Below are positions 45,966-55,286 of a stretch of 64,000 nucleotides of DNA, in pieces. The notes under the pieces were generated by a model, which saw nothing but the letters and a program-made list of their open reading frames with translations, was not told the DNA's origin and searched no databases. The stretch is from Asticcacaulis sp. (lineage in GTDB: Bacteria; Pseudomonadota; Alphaproteobacteria; Caulobacterales; Caulobacteraceae). The translations under genes were made by a program, and so were the position numbers. Positions within the stretch are counted from its first letter, which is position 1, and the number at the start of each line of letters is the position of its first letter. Location of the stretch: NCBI GenBank assembly GCA_024707255.1, contig JANQAC010000001.1, positions 372,001 to 436,000 of the forward strand, written 5' to 3'.

Positions 45966-46003
45966 AAACACCGGAGACCACTGGTTTCCGGTGTTTTTGT
46001 TTT
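45966..46003 (+). terminator. Rho-independent terminator of exbD copy 2
   Basis: 9-bp stem AAACACCGG/CCGGTGTTT (45966-45974 with 45988-45996) followed by TTGTTTT. It runs directly into a family D repeat. Confidence 0.8.
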
Positions 46004-46004
46004 A

Positions 46005-46075
46005 TACCTCCCCAGTTTACTGGGAAGGGGGACCGTCCGGCGCAGCCTTTAGGCGAAGGCGGATGGTGGTGGGGT
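46005..46075 (+). repeat. Dispersed intergenic repeat, family D
   Basis: TACCTCCCC, TGGGAAGGGGGACCG and ATGGTGGTGGGG, as in the copies at 3003-3070 and 17937-17994. It lies between the exbD terminator and the RluA-family gene. Confidence 0.72.
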
Positions 46076-46104
46076 TTCTTACTTTTTGACGGCCACAAGT
46101 ATCC

Positions 46105-47131
46105 ATGACCAACACCTCTGACGACATTGATGACGATGATAGCGCCCCTGAAGACGAGGCCGGTGACAGCCAGATCCTGACAGCGGATATTGAACCCGGC
46201 GAGATCGGGCGAGCGGCTGGATCGCGTCCTGGCCGGCCATTTCAACGATCTCTCCCGCGCCCGCCTGCAGGCCCTGATCGCCGAAGGCCGCCTGAGCATC
46301 GACGGCAAGGTGATCGCCGACGGCAAGCACAAGGCGCGCGCCGGCACCTATACGCTCTCCATCCCCGCACCCGTCGCCGCCAAACCTGAGCCGCAGAACA
46401 TTCCGCTCGATATTCTGTTCGAGGACGAACACCTGATCGTGGTCAACAAGCCCGTCGGCATGGCGGCGCACCCGGCCCCCGGCACACGCGACGGCACCCT
46501 GGTCAATGCGCTGCTTTTCCATTGCGGAGACACCTTATCAGGAATCGGCGGCGTGCTCCGCCCCGGCATTGTCCACCGGCTCGACAAGGATACGTCCGGC
46601 ATTCTGGTCGCCGCTAAATCAGACGTGGCCCACCGCGCCTTGAGCGAGTTGTTCTCCCGCCACGATATTGACCGGGAATACAAGGCGATTGTACGCGGCG
46701 CCCCGCGCTATATGTCCGGCACGGTAACCACGCGGATCGGCCGTTCGCACCATGACCGCAAGAAAATGGCTGTGCTGCGCGCCGGCGGCCGTGAGGCCAT
46801 AACGCATTACCAGTTGGAAGAGGTCTATGGAGACACCAAGCCTTTAGCCGCGCTTCTGACCTGCCGGTTGGAAACCGGCCGTACCCACCAGATCAGGGTT
46901 CACATGGCGCATCTCGGCTGCCCCTGCCTCGGCGATCCGGTCTATGGTTCCGGTGCGCCGGCAAAGGAGGTTCAGGCCATTCTGAAGGAACTGGATTTCA
47001 ACCGTCAGGCCCTTCACGCCGGATTGCTCGGTTTCGTCCACCCGATCACCGGCCAGAAACTGAAGTTCAAAGCCCCCCTGCCCGACGACATGCAGGAACT
47101 CGCCGATGCGCTGGCGGATATGTTTACCTGA
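46105..47131 (+). CDS. RluA-family pseudouridine synthase, frameshifted as given
   Basis: The N-terminal frame starts MTNTSDDIDDDDSAPEDEAG and shifts at a GGG (46207-46209); the rest is read from LDRVLAGHFNDLSRARLQAL. With one G fewer the join is EPGEIGERLDRVLA and the product has 341 residues. Domains: an S4 RNA-binding domain, then the synthase domain with catalytic aspartate in GIVHRLDKDTSGILVAAKSD and the RTHQIRVHMAHLGCP motif. It modifies uridines in rRNA, most like RluD (23S rRNA) or RluC. A TTG start at 46190 could give a shorter in-frame product if the shift is real. Confidence 0.85.
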
Positions 47132-47461
47132 TTTCCGGATGCCGTGCATCCGGCAAGGGCAACTGCCCGCCCGAGCTGTTGCGAGGAGCCAAGGGGGACG
47201 CCTAGTCCGGCGCTTGAGCGGCAAAAAAGCAGCAGAAAGCCGCCATGCGGCTCTGCTGCACCGCACTCACCTAAGTGTGATCATGTAACAGCGGCCGGTG
47301 TGATACCTTTCTGCAACAAATTCGCAGCTTGATGCCATTTTTTTGCGATTTCGCAGTTTATGGGTCTTTTTTTCGCCGAAAGGCTTCCTAAATCTAGGCG
47401 CAGTTGTCGGGCAGGATATCCCCTTCGTCTGTGCTCCCCTCACTGATAAGGCGCGGGTCTC
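47132..47461. other. Intergenic region upstream of rpoH
   Basis: 330 bases: a family A element (47135-47219), then AT-richer DNA with T-runs around 47335-47375 and no convincing frame. I looked for a sigma-32-like promoter and saw no good match. Confidence 0.5.
47135..47219 (+). repeat. Family A structured repeat, copy 6
   Basis: Hairpin CCGGATGC-CGT-GCATCCGG starts 3 bases after the RluA-family stop; then CAAGGGC-AACT-GCCC, a GAGC...GCGAG block, and a longer tail ending CGGCGCTTGAGC. Confidence 0.78.
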
Positions 47462-48478
47462 ATGTCCGACACACCTTCTTTCTCTGACCGTTCGTCAGAA
47501 TCCCGACCAGAAACAGAAAATTCTACAGAAAGCGACGCGCCGATGAGTTCTCTTGCCCTGACCTCCTCCTCTTCGAACCTCGCAACCCGCGACGGTGCCA
47601 GCCTGCCGGCCCTGACGCCGGACGGCGGCCTCAATCGCTATCTGTCGGAAATTCGCAAGTTCCCCATGCTGGCCAAGGATGAAGAGTTCATGCTGGCCAA
47701 GCGCTGGACCGAGCATCAGGATCCCAAGGCCGCTCACAAGCTGGTTACCTCGCACCTGCGCCTCGTCGCCAAGATCGCCATGGGTTATCGCGGCTATGGC
47801 CTGCCTGTGGGTGAAGTGATTTCGGAAGGCAATGTCGGCCTGATGCAGGCGGTCAAGAAATTCGACCCCGATCGTGGCTTCCGCCCGGCCACCTACGCCA
47901 TGTGGTGGATCAAGGCGTCGATCCAGGAATATGTCCTGCGCTCGTGGTCGCTGGTCAAGATGGGCACCACCGCCGCGCAGAAGAAGCTGTTCTTCAATCT
48001 GCGCAAGGTGAAGTCGGAAATTTCCGCCCTGGAAGACGGTGACCTGCGCCACGAACATGTCGAACAGATCGCCACCAAGCTCGGCGTTTCCGAGGCTGAT
48101 GTCGTCAGCATGAACCGCCGCATGTCCTCGGCCGATTCGTCGTTGAACGCGCCCCTGCGCGCCGCCGAAGGCGAGTCGGAATGGCAGGACTGGCTGGTCG
48201 ATGACACTCAGCAGTCGCAGGAAACCGTCCTGGCCGACAATGAAGAGTACGGCCAGCGCATGGACCTGCTTCAGGCCGCCATGGGCGAACTGAATGATCG
48301 TGAAAAGGAAATCCTGACCGAACGCCGGCTCAAGGATTCGCCCACGACCCTGGAAGACCTGGCGGAGCGCTTTGGTGTTTCACGCGAACGCGTCCGCCAG
48401 ATCGAGGTACGGGCGTTTGAAAAACTGCAAAAGGCCATGATCGCCGCCTCTCAGGCAGCGACACCGGTTCCGGCCTGA
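47462..48478 (+). CDS. rpoH: Heat-shock sigma factor RpoH (sigma-32)
   Basis: 338 residues from ATG 47462; ATG 47543 would give 311, closer to usual RpoH. Neither start has a strong ribosome-binding site, and the first 45 residues are Ser/Glu-rich and unlike the family. Region 2 (GLNRYLSEIRKFPMLAKDEE, ATYAMWWIKASIQEYVLRSW), the RpoH box QKKLFFNLRK (173-182) and region 4 (TLEDLAERFGVSRERVRQIE) are clear. It directs heat-shock transcription. Confidence 0.94.
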   Translation: MSDTPSFSDRSSESRPETENSTESDAPMSSLALTSSSSNLATRDGASLPALTPDGGLNRYLSEIRKFPMLAKDEEFMLAKRWTEHQDPKAAHKLVTSHLRLVAKIAMGYRGYGLPVGEVISEGNVGLMQAVKKFDPDRGFRPATYAMWWIKASIQEYVLRSWSLVKMGTTAAQKKLFFNLRKVKSEISALEDGDLRHEHVEQIATKLGVSEADVVSMNRRMSSADSSLNAPLRAAEGESEWQDWLVDDTQQSQETVLADNEEYGQRMDLLQAAMGELNDREKEILTERRLKDSPTTLEDLAERFGVSRERVRQIEVRAFEKLQKAMIAASQAATPVPA

Positions 48479-48489
48479 CGACTGAAACT

Positions 48490-48565
48490 CCAGGCTGTAT
48501 ACAGCCTGGCAAGGGCAAGCGCCCGCCGCGCATGTTTGCGCGAAAGCCCCTGCGGCGATTGAGCT
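48490..48565 (+). repeat. Family A structured repeat, copy 7
   Basis: Palindromic hairpin CCAGGCTG-TA-TACAGCCTGG-like (perfect), CAAGGGC-AAGC-GCCC, CGCGC-ATGTTT-GCGCG, GCC-CCTGC-GGC and ATTGAGC. It starts 11 bases after the rpoH stop. Confidence 0.8.
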
Positions 48566-48574
48566 TAAAGCAAG

Positions 48575-48610
48575 ATAATGCCCGCGGTCATTTATGACCG
48601 CGGGCATTAT
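48575..48610. terminator. Bidirectional hairpin terminator between rpoH and a receiver gene
   Basis: 17-bp perfect arms (48575-48591 with 48594-48610, ATAATGCCCGCGGTCAT and its complement) and a 2-base loop. It overlaps the stop codon (48607-48609) of the convergent receiver gene and lies 97 bases behind rpoH. A weak T-run follows. Confidence 0.65.
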
Positions 48611-49404
48611 GCCGCGTTTTCTTTTTTGGCGTCGTCTATGCGGAAGAGCTTGGCCAGGGCCGCTACCGGCGCCTTGAGCATCTCACCCGTCATTTCATTG
48701 GACTTGTAGGCGGTGAAGATTTCCGTCACGGCGGCTTTAAACTTCGGGTCCGTGATTGCCTTGCAGGCCGGCACCAGGACTTCAAGCTGGGCCGTAATGG
48801 CCCGCCTCGCCTGTTTGCGGTCATTATCAAACTGATCGGCGGCGGCGCGCAGAATACGCACGCTCTGCTCAAGCCGCTTCATGCCGTCCGACATGTTTTC
48901 CGGCGGCCGTGTCGTCGCCCCGCCCAAGCCGGAATTGAAGCGCCGGCGATCAGGGCCGACATACATGACCGCCTCGATCCACGGCCGCGACTTGGTGACA
49001 ACGTGATTAAGGCGTTGCAGCAGATCACCCGAAGCAAACGGCTTCTTCATGATCTCATCACTGCCGCAGTCGCGTGCCTGCTTCAGGGTTTCCGGCAGGT
49101 CGTTCGGCGCCATCATGATCACCGGAATCTTGCGGCACTTCATATCCGAACGGCGAAGCCCCGTCACGAAGGACGCGCCTTCGATATTCGGCCCCTTGAG
49201 ATCGCAGAAAATGATTTGCGGATCGAAATCCTGGCAGATCATCGTGGCGCGGCGGTCATCCGTTTCGACCTGGACCTTTTCGGCACCCAGGACACGCAGC
49301 ATATCCATCAGGATGCGCGCATAGGCAGGATTGCCTTCAAGCACCATTACCCGCTTCAGATGCGGTTTCAGTTTGGCTTCCAGTTTGGGATCGAGCGAAA
49401 ACAC
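48607..49404 (-). CDS. Receiver-domain protein with atypical acidic pocket
   Basis: 265 residues: a CheY-like receiver (about 17-135) and a helical C-terminal half of unknown type (SVRILRAAADQFDNDRKQAR). The phospho-acceptor aspartate is kept (D68, IIFCDLKGP), but the usual acidic pair is VLEGN (one acid only) and the switch Thr/Ser is an alanine (IMMAPND). The conserved lysine is in IMKKPF. YVGPDRRRFNSG follows the receiver. No output DNA-binding domain. It may bind partners without normal phosphorylation. Confidence 0.8.
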   Translation of the reverse strand: MFSLDPKLEAKLKPHLKRVMVLEGNPAYARILMDMLRVLGAEKVQVETDDRRATMICQDFDPQIIFCDLKGPNIEGASFVTGLRRSDMKCRKIPVIMMAPNDLPETLKQARDCGSDEIMKKPFASGDLLQRLNHVVTKSRPWIEAVMYVGPDRRRFNSGLGGATTRPPENMSDGMKRLEQSVRILRAAADQFDNDRKQARRAITAQLEVLVPACKAITDPKFKAAVTEIFTAYKSNEMTGEMLKAPVAALAKLFRIDDAKKENAA

Positions 49405-49512
49405 GAGGACACTCTGCTGATATTGTGCCGCGATCCTATGCCCGATTAGTAAAAATAGATTTTATGACGCACTGCAATTTCACAACATTTAAAAAAGCAA
49501 CGCGTATCGGGC

Positions 49513-50802
<1,290 letters not shown>

Positions 50803-50958
50803 GATGATTGCTCCGGTCACAGAATATTGCAGCGCAGGCACAGATCATTTTTTCGGGCCATGCGCGTGTTAGCCGGTGGCACCCTATAGAGGATGAATCA
50901 GGGCTTGTAACCCTCTAATTTTGCATGGTCACTGATGTCAGATTTAGGAGGGGAAAAA

Positions 50959-51117
50959 GATCACGGACAGGCACGGAAAAAAGACGGAAAGACACGGAAG
51001 TCTGAATATCGTGGTCTTCGTCTGCCCAATCATACACGGTATGAAGCGCTTTCGCGCGATAGGCATTACATACACCTTCCGTGTCTTTCTGTCTTTTTTC
51101 CGTGCCTGTCCGTGATC
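50959..51117. mobile_element. 159-bp MITE-like element with 42-bp inverted repeats
   Basis: Left arm 50959-51000 begins GATCACGGACAGGCACGG; right arm 51076-51117 is its reverse complement with 41 of 42 matches. The 75-base centre holds no gene. The form (long terminal inverted repeats, no coding capacity, intergenic) is that of a non-autonomous miniature element. No clear target-site duplication is visible. It lies between serC and purA, both on the minus strand. Confidence 0.7.
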
Positions 51118-51124
51118 CTCTTGA

Positions 51125-52297
51125 TCATGCCACTTCCAGCGCCGCAAGCGCCTCAGCATAAGCCCATTCCAGCCACGGCAGCAGGGAATCGATGTCGTCC
51201 GCTTCGACCGTGCAGCCGCACCAGATACGCAGGCCCGGCGGGGCGGCGCGATAGCCGTTGATATCAAAGGCCACCCCCTCGATCTCCAGCAGTGACGCCA
51301 TCTTGGCCGCCAGCTTGGCCTGGACATCGGCCGGCTGTGATTGCACCGCCGGATCGACAAACTTCAGGCACACCGAAGTGGTCGAACGCGTTTCCGGCAC
51401 TTCGGCAACAAAATCGATCCACGAAGTGGCCCCAACCCATTCGCGCAAGACATTGAAATTGTGATTGCAGCGATTGATTAGCCCTTCCAGCCCGCCTTCC
51501 AGCGAGGCCCAGCGCAGGGCATCGAGATAGTCCTCGATCACCAGGAAGGAATAGGTGTTGATGGCATCGCCGCCAATAATCTTCATGTCAGCGGCACCCT
51601 TGGCCTTCAGGCGCAGCACCTTGGGGATCGGGCGGCCCGACTCCCAGGTGTTCAGGCGGTCAAGCGCCTTGGGCGACAGCACCAGCACACCGAAGCCCGC
51701 CTCGCCGCCCAGCGCCTTCTGGAAGGAGAAGGTGGCGACATCCAGTTTTTCCCACGGCAGTTCCATGCAGAAGGCCGCTGATGTGGCATCGCACAGCACG
51801 AGTCCTTCATGGCCATTGAGGAAATCCGAATTGGGCACGCGCACGCCCGACGTAGTGCCGTTCCAGGGGAACACCAGATCAGCCTGCGGATCAATCTTCG
51901 ACAGGTCGGGCAACTGGCCATAGGGCGAGCTTAGTACCTCGCAATCAAGCTTCAGATGGCTCACCGCGTCATCGGCCCACAACTGGCCGAAACTTTCAAA
52001 GGCGAGCAGCTGCACCTTGCGTTGGCCCAGCAGGTTCCACATGGCAGCTTCGAAGGCGCCGGTATCCGAAGCCGGCATAACCAGCACCTGATAATCCGCC
52101 GGAATTTGCAGGATCGAGCGCGTCAGGTCGATCGCTTGGTTGAGCCGTCCCACCGTCACCTTCGAGCGGTTCGAGCGGCCCACCGGCGCGCCCGCAAGCG
52201 CCTGAACGCTCCAGCCGGGGCGCTTGCTTGTCGGGCCCGACGAAAACCACGGACGCTCAGGGGCGCGGGCGGGTTTATTGGCGGAAAAAGTCGACAT
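51125..52297 (-). CDS. serC: Phosphoserine aminotransferase
   Basis: 390 residues, class V aminotransferase of serine (and pyridoxal phosphate) synthesis, of the longer alphaproteobacterial type. RPWFSSGPTSKRPGWSVQAL starts the fold; the PLP lysine is in ATFSFQKALGGEAGFG; NGTTSGVRVPNSDFL binds cofactor. serA is not in the window. The leader just upstream may be structured. Confidence 0.93.
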   Translation of the reverse strand: MSTFSANKPARAPERPWFSSGPTSKRPGWSVQALAGAPVGRSNRSKVTVGRLNQAIDLTRSILQIPADYQVLVMPASDTGAFEAAMWNLLGQRKVQLLAFESFGQLWADDAVSHLKLDCEVLSSPYGQLPDLSKIDPQADLVFPWNGTTSGVRVPNSDFLNGHEGLVLCDATSAAFCMELPWEKLDVATFSFQKALGGEAGFGVLVLSPKALDRLNTWESGRPIPKVLRLKAKGAADMKIIGGDAINTYSFLVIEDYLDALRWASLEGGLEGLINRCNHNFNVLREWVGATSWIDFVAEVPETRSTTSVCLKFVDPAVQSQPADVQAKLAAKMASLLEIEGVAFDINGYRAAPPGLRIWCGCTVEADDIDSLLPWLEWAYAEALAALEVA

Positions 52298-52602
52298 GCG
52301 GACCCCACTATACGGTACATTTTCCCTCGCTCTTTGCGCTTTCGGGCCTGTCAGGGCAAGCCTTTTTTCAGTCGGGGTGGCTATCCTCCCTTAACAATCC
52401 GCGTGATCGAACAAAATCGTATTTTTCTGGCTCGTGCATTAGGCTCTTTGTAGAGCCTGAAATTTATCCTCCTGATTTCGTGGATAATTTTCTTTCGCCA
52501 TGAACCGAATATGAACCGCGCCGTTCAGGTCAGGCTCAGGGGTCGCGTGTTTATATGGGTTCATCGCTGATGGAACAGCGAAAACAGTTAAGGAGAAAGA
52601 CG
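52298..52602. other. Divergent region between serC and a secreted protein gene
   Basis: 305 bases. The serC side (52298-52370) reads on the minus strand as a leader with CCC...CGC-AAAGA-GCG...GGG pairing and GTGGGGTCCGC before the ATG. A conserved RNA (serC motif) has been described just upstream of serC in alphaproteobacteria; this may be it, but I cannot confirm the match. The other side has the TTCAG/CTCAG repeats of the secreted-protein gene. No gene is seen. Confidence 0.35.
52524..52539 (+). promoter_or_regulatory. 11-bp-period direct repeat upstream of secreted protein 1
   Basis: TTCAG-GTCAGG-CTCAG: two similar pentamers with an 11-base period, one helical turn. The same arrangement stands upstream of the paralogue (53254-53269). 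This spacing is typical of sites for OmpR/PhoB-family regulators. Confidence 0.5.
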
Positions 52603-53004
52603 ATGAAAAAGACCCTGATTACCCTGGCCGCCGTTGCAGCCGTCCTGACCACCCTGTCCGCCCCCGCCATTGCCAGCGCCCGCCCGGCGCATGTCGTGGT
52701 CGTCACCGACCATCGCGGCCCCGACTGGAACCACCGCGACGACCGCGCCTCGGCACAACTCAACAGCCGCATTGCCCGACTGGATGCCCGCATCGACCAA
52801 CGCCGCCGTACCGGTCAGATCAGCTACCGCGAAGGCCGCCGCCTCAATAACGAACTGAACCTCATTTCCTCGCAAAAGCGCAGCTTTGAGCGTTCGGGCC
52901 GCGGCCTGAGCCTCAATGAGATCAGTACACTGGATAATCGCCTCGACCGTCTGCAAGGTCAGATCCGTTACGAGAAGCATGATTTCGACAATCGTCGCGG
53001 CTAA
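52603..53004 (+). CDS. Small secreted helical protein, paralogue 1
   Basis: 133 residues with a Sec signal peptide (MKKTLITLAAVAAVLTTLSA...IASA) and a mature part rich in Arg and Asp with heptad-like helices. The block QISYREGRRLNNELNLISSQ and SFERSGRGLSLNEISTLDNR is nearly repeated in the next gene. Good ribosome-binding site (AAGGAG). Expected in the periplasm. No known family; some resemblance in style to small RcnB/CpxP-like stress proteins, which is only an impression. Confidence 0.75.
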   Translation: MKKTLITLAAVAAVLTTLSAPAIASARPAHVVVVTDHRGPDWNHRDDRASAQLNSRIARLDARIDQRRRTGQISYREGRRLNNELNLISSQKRSFERSGRGLSLNEISTLDNRLDRLQGQIRYEKHDFDNRRG

Positions 53005-53029
53005 ACAGCCAACCACGTCTCTTATCCCT

Positions 53030-53062
53030 CAGGGCGCAGACCTATGGTTCTGCGCCCTTTGG
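53030..53062 (+). terminator. Terminator-like hairpin behind secreted protein 1
   Basis: 10-bp perfect stem AGGGCGCAGA/TCTGCGCCCT (53031-53040 with 53049-53058), 8-base loop, but only TTT follows. Confidence 0.55.
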
Positions 53063-53253
53063 CTGTCCGACTTAAGCTATTGTGAAAATTAATTATTTTT
53101 CATCCCAGCCGTTAAATTCCCCGGCTGTCTGAATATATTAAACCCGACATATTGCCGCCTTCGCCAGCCCTTACAAATCCACGATCAAAGTGCCGGCACC
53201 GCCAATTCCGGCCAAAACCGGCCCCCTACATGAATACCGCCTGAAACGCCGCG

Positions 53254-53269
53254 TTCAGGCGAGCCTCAG
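53254..53269 (+). promoter_or_regulatory. 11-bp-period direct repeat upstream of secreted protein 2
   Basis: TTCAG-GCGAGC-CTCAG, the same as upstream of paralogue 1. Further shared words follow (GGTCATCGCTGA versus GGTTCATCGCTGA), so the whole promoter was duplicated with the gene. Confidence 0.5.
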
Positions 53270-53333
53270 TTTCACGGACGTAGATTGAGGTCATCGCTGA
53301 AGAGCAGCGAGAGACTCAAAAAGGAACATGACA

Positions 53334-53729
53334 ATGAAAACCACATTCACATCCGCTAAAGCCCTAATCGCCATGATCGTCATGAGCGCCGGCCTGGCCA
53401 CGACAAGCCTGCCGGCCCAGGCGTCGCCGCAAGGCCATGCCCCGGCAGCGGCTGCCCACGCCCAATACGGTATCGACGCCGGCCGTAAGATCGAAGCCCG
53501 CATTCAGGAACTGAAGGGCCGCCTCGCCGATGGCAGGCGTTCCGTCCGCATCAGCCGCTCCGAAGGCAGTCGTCTGGCGACTTCGCTGAATAGTATTGTT
53601 TCGCTGAAACGCCAATATGAACGGTCAGGTCGCGGCCTCAGCCAGCCGGAGATCAATACCCTGAACACAAAGCTCGACACCCTGTCCGGCAAGATCCGGG
53701 TTCAGGCGCATGACGGCAACCGGCGTTAA
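53334..53729 (+). CDS. Small secreted helical protein, paralogue 2
   Basis: 131 residues from ATG 53334 (AAGGA 8 bases upstream; ATG 53328 is too close to it). Signal peptide ALIAMIVMSAGLATTSLPAQ then A-rich sequence. The mature helices (SEGSRLATSLNSIVSLKRQY, ERSGRGLSQPEINTLNTKLD) align with paralogue 1. It ends 4 bases before the convergent thiD. Confidence 0.75.
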   Translation: MKTTFTSAKALIAMIVMSAGLATTSLPAQASPQGHAPAAAAHAQYGIDAGRKIEARIQELKGRLADGRRSVRISRSEGSRLATSLNSIVSLKRQYERSGRGLSQPEINTLNTKLDTLSGKIRVQAHDGNRR

Positions 53730-53733
53730 GCGT

Positions 53734-54513
53734 TCAGAGCAACCAGTTATGGCGCAGCGGCCCGTGGCCTTCCCCCAAGCCGGGCGCCATCAGGATCGCC
53801 CCGCCAACATAATCCCTCGCCAGCCCGACCGTTTCCTCAAGCGGCCGCGCTTCGCGCGTCAGGGCCGCGCAAGCCGACGCCAGAGTACAGCCCGTGCCGT
53901 GCGTATGCCGGGTATTGATGCGTTCCGAGGTAAAGCGATGCTCGCCCTGGCGCGTGATCAGCAAATCGACCACATCCGGTGTCTCGATATGGCCGCCCTT
54001 GATCAGCACATTTTTGGCGCCCATGGCCAGCAGGGCCTCGCCCGCCTTGCGCATATCGTCTTCCGTTTCGACCTTCAGGCCGGTCAGCGCCGCCGCTTCA
54101 GGCGCATTGGGGGTGAGCAGGTCAGCCAACGGCAGCATCAGCGCCTTCATTGCGTCTACCGCATGATGGTTCATCAGGGCATGACCGCCTTTAGCCACCA
54201 TCACCGGATCGATGACGGTGAAGACTTTTGCGCCTTCAATCACCAATGACACCGCCTCCATGACGGCAATATCAGCCAGCATTCCGGTCTTGATGGCGTC
54301 AGCGCCGATATCATCGAGGCAGGCCAGAGCCTGGGCCGTGATGATCGCCGGCGGCACAGCCATGACATCGGAGACACCCAGCGTATTCTGCACGGTCAGG
54401 GCCGTGATCGCGGTCATGGCATAACCACCCAGGCAGGTCACCGCCTTGATATCGGCCTGGATACCGGCGCCGCCCGATGAATCGGAGCCGGCAATGATTA
54501 AAACGCGCTGCAT
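53734..54513 (-). CDS. thiD: Hydroxymethylpyrimidine/phosphomethylpyrimidine kinase
   Basis: 259 residues, ribokinase-like. VLIIAGSDSSGGAGIQADIK, VIDPVMVAKGGHALM, LLTPNAPEAAALTG and HTHGTGCTLASACAA are the ThiD motifs. It phosphorylates the pyrimidine moiety of thiamine. No thiamine riboswitch is visible upstream; other thi genes are not in the window. Confidence 0.95.
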   Translation of the reverse strand: MQRVLIIAGSDSSGGAGIQADIKAVTCLGGYAMTAITALTVQNTLGVSDVMAVPPAIITAQALACLDDIGADAIKTGMLADIAVMEAVSLVIEGAKVFTVIDPVMVAKGGHALMNHHAVDAMKALMLPLADLLTPNAPEAAALTGLKVETEDDMRKAGEALLAMGAKNVLIKGGHIETPDVVDLLITRQGEHRFTSERINTRHTHGTGCTLASACAALTREARPLEETVGLARDYVGGAILMAPGLGEGHGPLRHNWLL

Positions 54514-54558
54514 ACTTGTCCTTAATGGCCGAATAGGCTCATAGATGAAAACGGACTT

Positions 54559-54645
54559 CCGGCCGATTCTCCGGCCGGCAAGGGCGCCACATTACGGTTT
54601 TTTGGCCGCCGCCGCAGATGCGGCGAGCCATGCGGCGCTTGAGCT
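54559..54645 (+). repeat. Family A structured repeat, copy 8 (with insertion)
   Basis: Hairpin CCGGCCG-ATTCTC-CGGCCGG, CAAGGGC, then extra sequence with T6, then GCCGC-AGAT-GCGGC, GCC-ATGC-GGC and CTTGAGCT. It lies between divergent thiD and the DUF1653 gene, so unlike most copies it is not behind a stop codon. It ends just before the DUF1653 ribosome-binding site (AGGAGGGG). Confidence 0.75.
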
Positions 54646-54663
54646 CTCACATAGGAGGGGTGG

Positions 54664-54939
54664 ATGCCCCTGACAACCTCGTTTTATAAAAGCGCCATTC
54701 CGCGCGGCACCTATCGCCATTACAAGAACAAGCTCTATCGCGTCTTTGGCACCGTGACCCATTCGGAAACCGAGGAAGATCTGGTGCTTTACGCGCCGCT
54801 CGGCCAGACCGCCGGCGAGGCCCGCCTTTGGGTAAGACCGATGGGCATGTTTACGGAAACGGTCATGACTGGAACCGGCCCTGTGCCGCGCTTTGCCTTT
54901 GTGGAAGCCTTCCCTGATTTTACGGAAGGCGACAATTGA
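54664..54939 (+). CDS. DUF1653 protein
   Basis: 91 residues. IPRGTYRHYKNKLYRVFGTV, HSETEEDLVLYAPLG and RLWVRPMGMFTETV are the DUF1653 pattern (GxYRHYKGxxYxVxGxAxHSE). Function of the family is unknown. Strong ribosome-binding site (AGGAGGGG). It overlaps the next gene by 4 bases. Confidence 0.82.
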   Translation: MPLTTSFYKSAIPRGTYRHYKNKLYRVFGTVTHSETEEDLVLYAPLGQTAGEARLWVRPMGMFTETVMTGTGPVPRFAFVEAFPDFTEGDN

Positions 54940-55286
54940 GCGAGTCCGACAGGTGGATAGAACTGGAACCGGAGGCGTTCGCCGATAATGGTCATCCGAT
55001 CCTGCGCGCCATGCGCGGGACGCTGATCCTTGTCCGCCTCAATCAGATCGACGCCAATGACGAGATGACCAGTTATGAGATATTGGCGGGGCAACTGATC
55101 CGCGCCAACCGTTCCGAAGGCTTCGTGCTTTCACTCGTCGGCAAGAAATCCGGTCAGGAACTGTTCCTGCCGCTGGTGCCGGCGGCCTTCAACCTGCAAC
55201 CGCCGGGGCAATATATGCTGAGTTGCGGCTCGGTCATCGAAAACCCGGTTTTTCTCGGCGCCTTCGACGTATACAGGCCCTCATGA
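54936..55286 (+). CDS. Hypothetical protein with TTG start
   Basis: 116 residues starting at TTG 54936, inside the DUF1653 stop region (AATTGAG). Beta-rich and soluble (GTLILVRLNQIDANDEMTSY, FVLSLVGKKSGQELFLPLVP). No family recognised. It is translationally coupled on both sides: to DUF1653 upstream and, by ATGA, to a 35-residue membrane protein downstream. Confidence 0.65.
   Translation: MSESDRWIELEPEAFADNGHPILRAMRGTLILVRLNQIDANDEMTSYEILAGQLIRANRSEGFVLSLVGKKSGQELFLPLVPAAFNLQPPGQYMLSCGSVIENPVFLGAFDVYRPS

Larger units (their letters stand above)
53005..53333. other. Intergenic region between the secreted paralogues
   Basis: 329 bases (to the chosen start): terminator-like hairpin at 53030-53062, AT-rich DNA around 53080-53150, and the TTCAG/CTCAG box of paralogue 2. 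No gene seen. Confidence 0.55.

Noticed and set aside
50944..51360. Minus-strand frame covering the inverted-repeat element and the serC end
   Set aside because: It overlaps serC in another frame and consists largely of the palindromic element.
53734..54660. Thiamine riboswitch for thiD
   Set aside because: The thiD leader shows no CTGAGA-type THI box; it contains a family A element instead.
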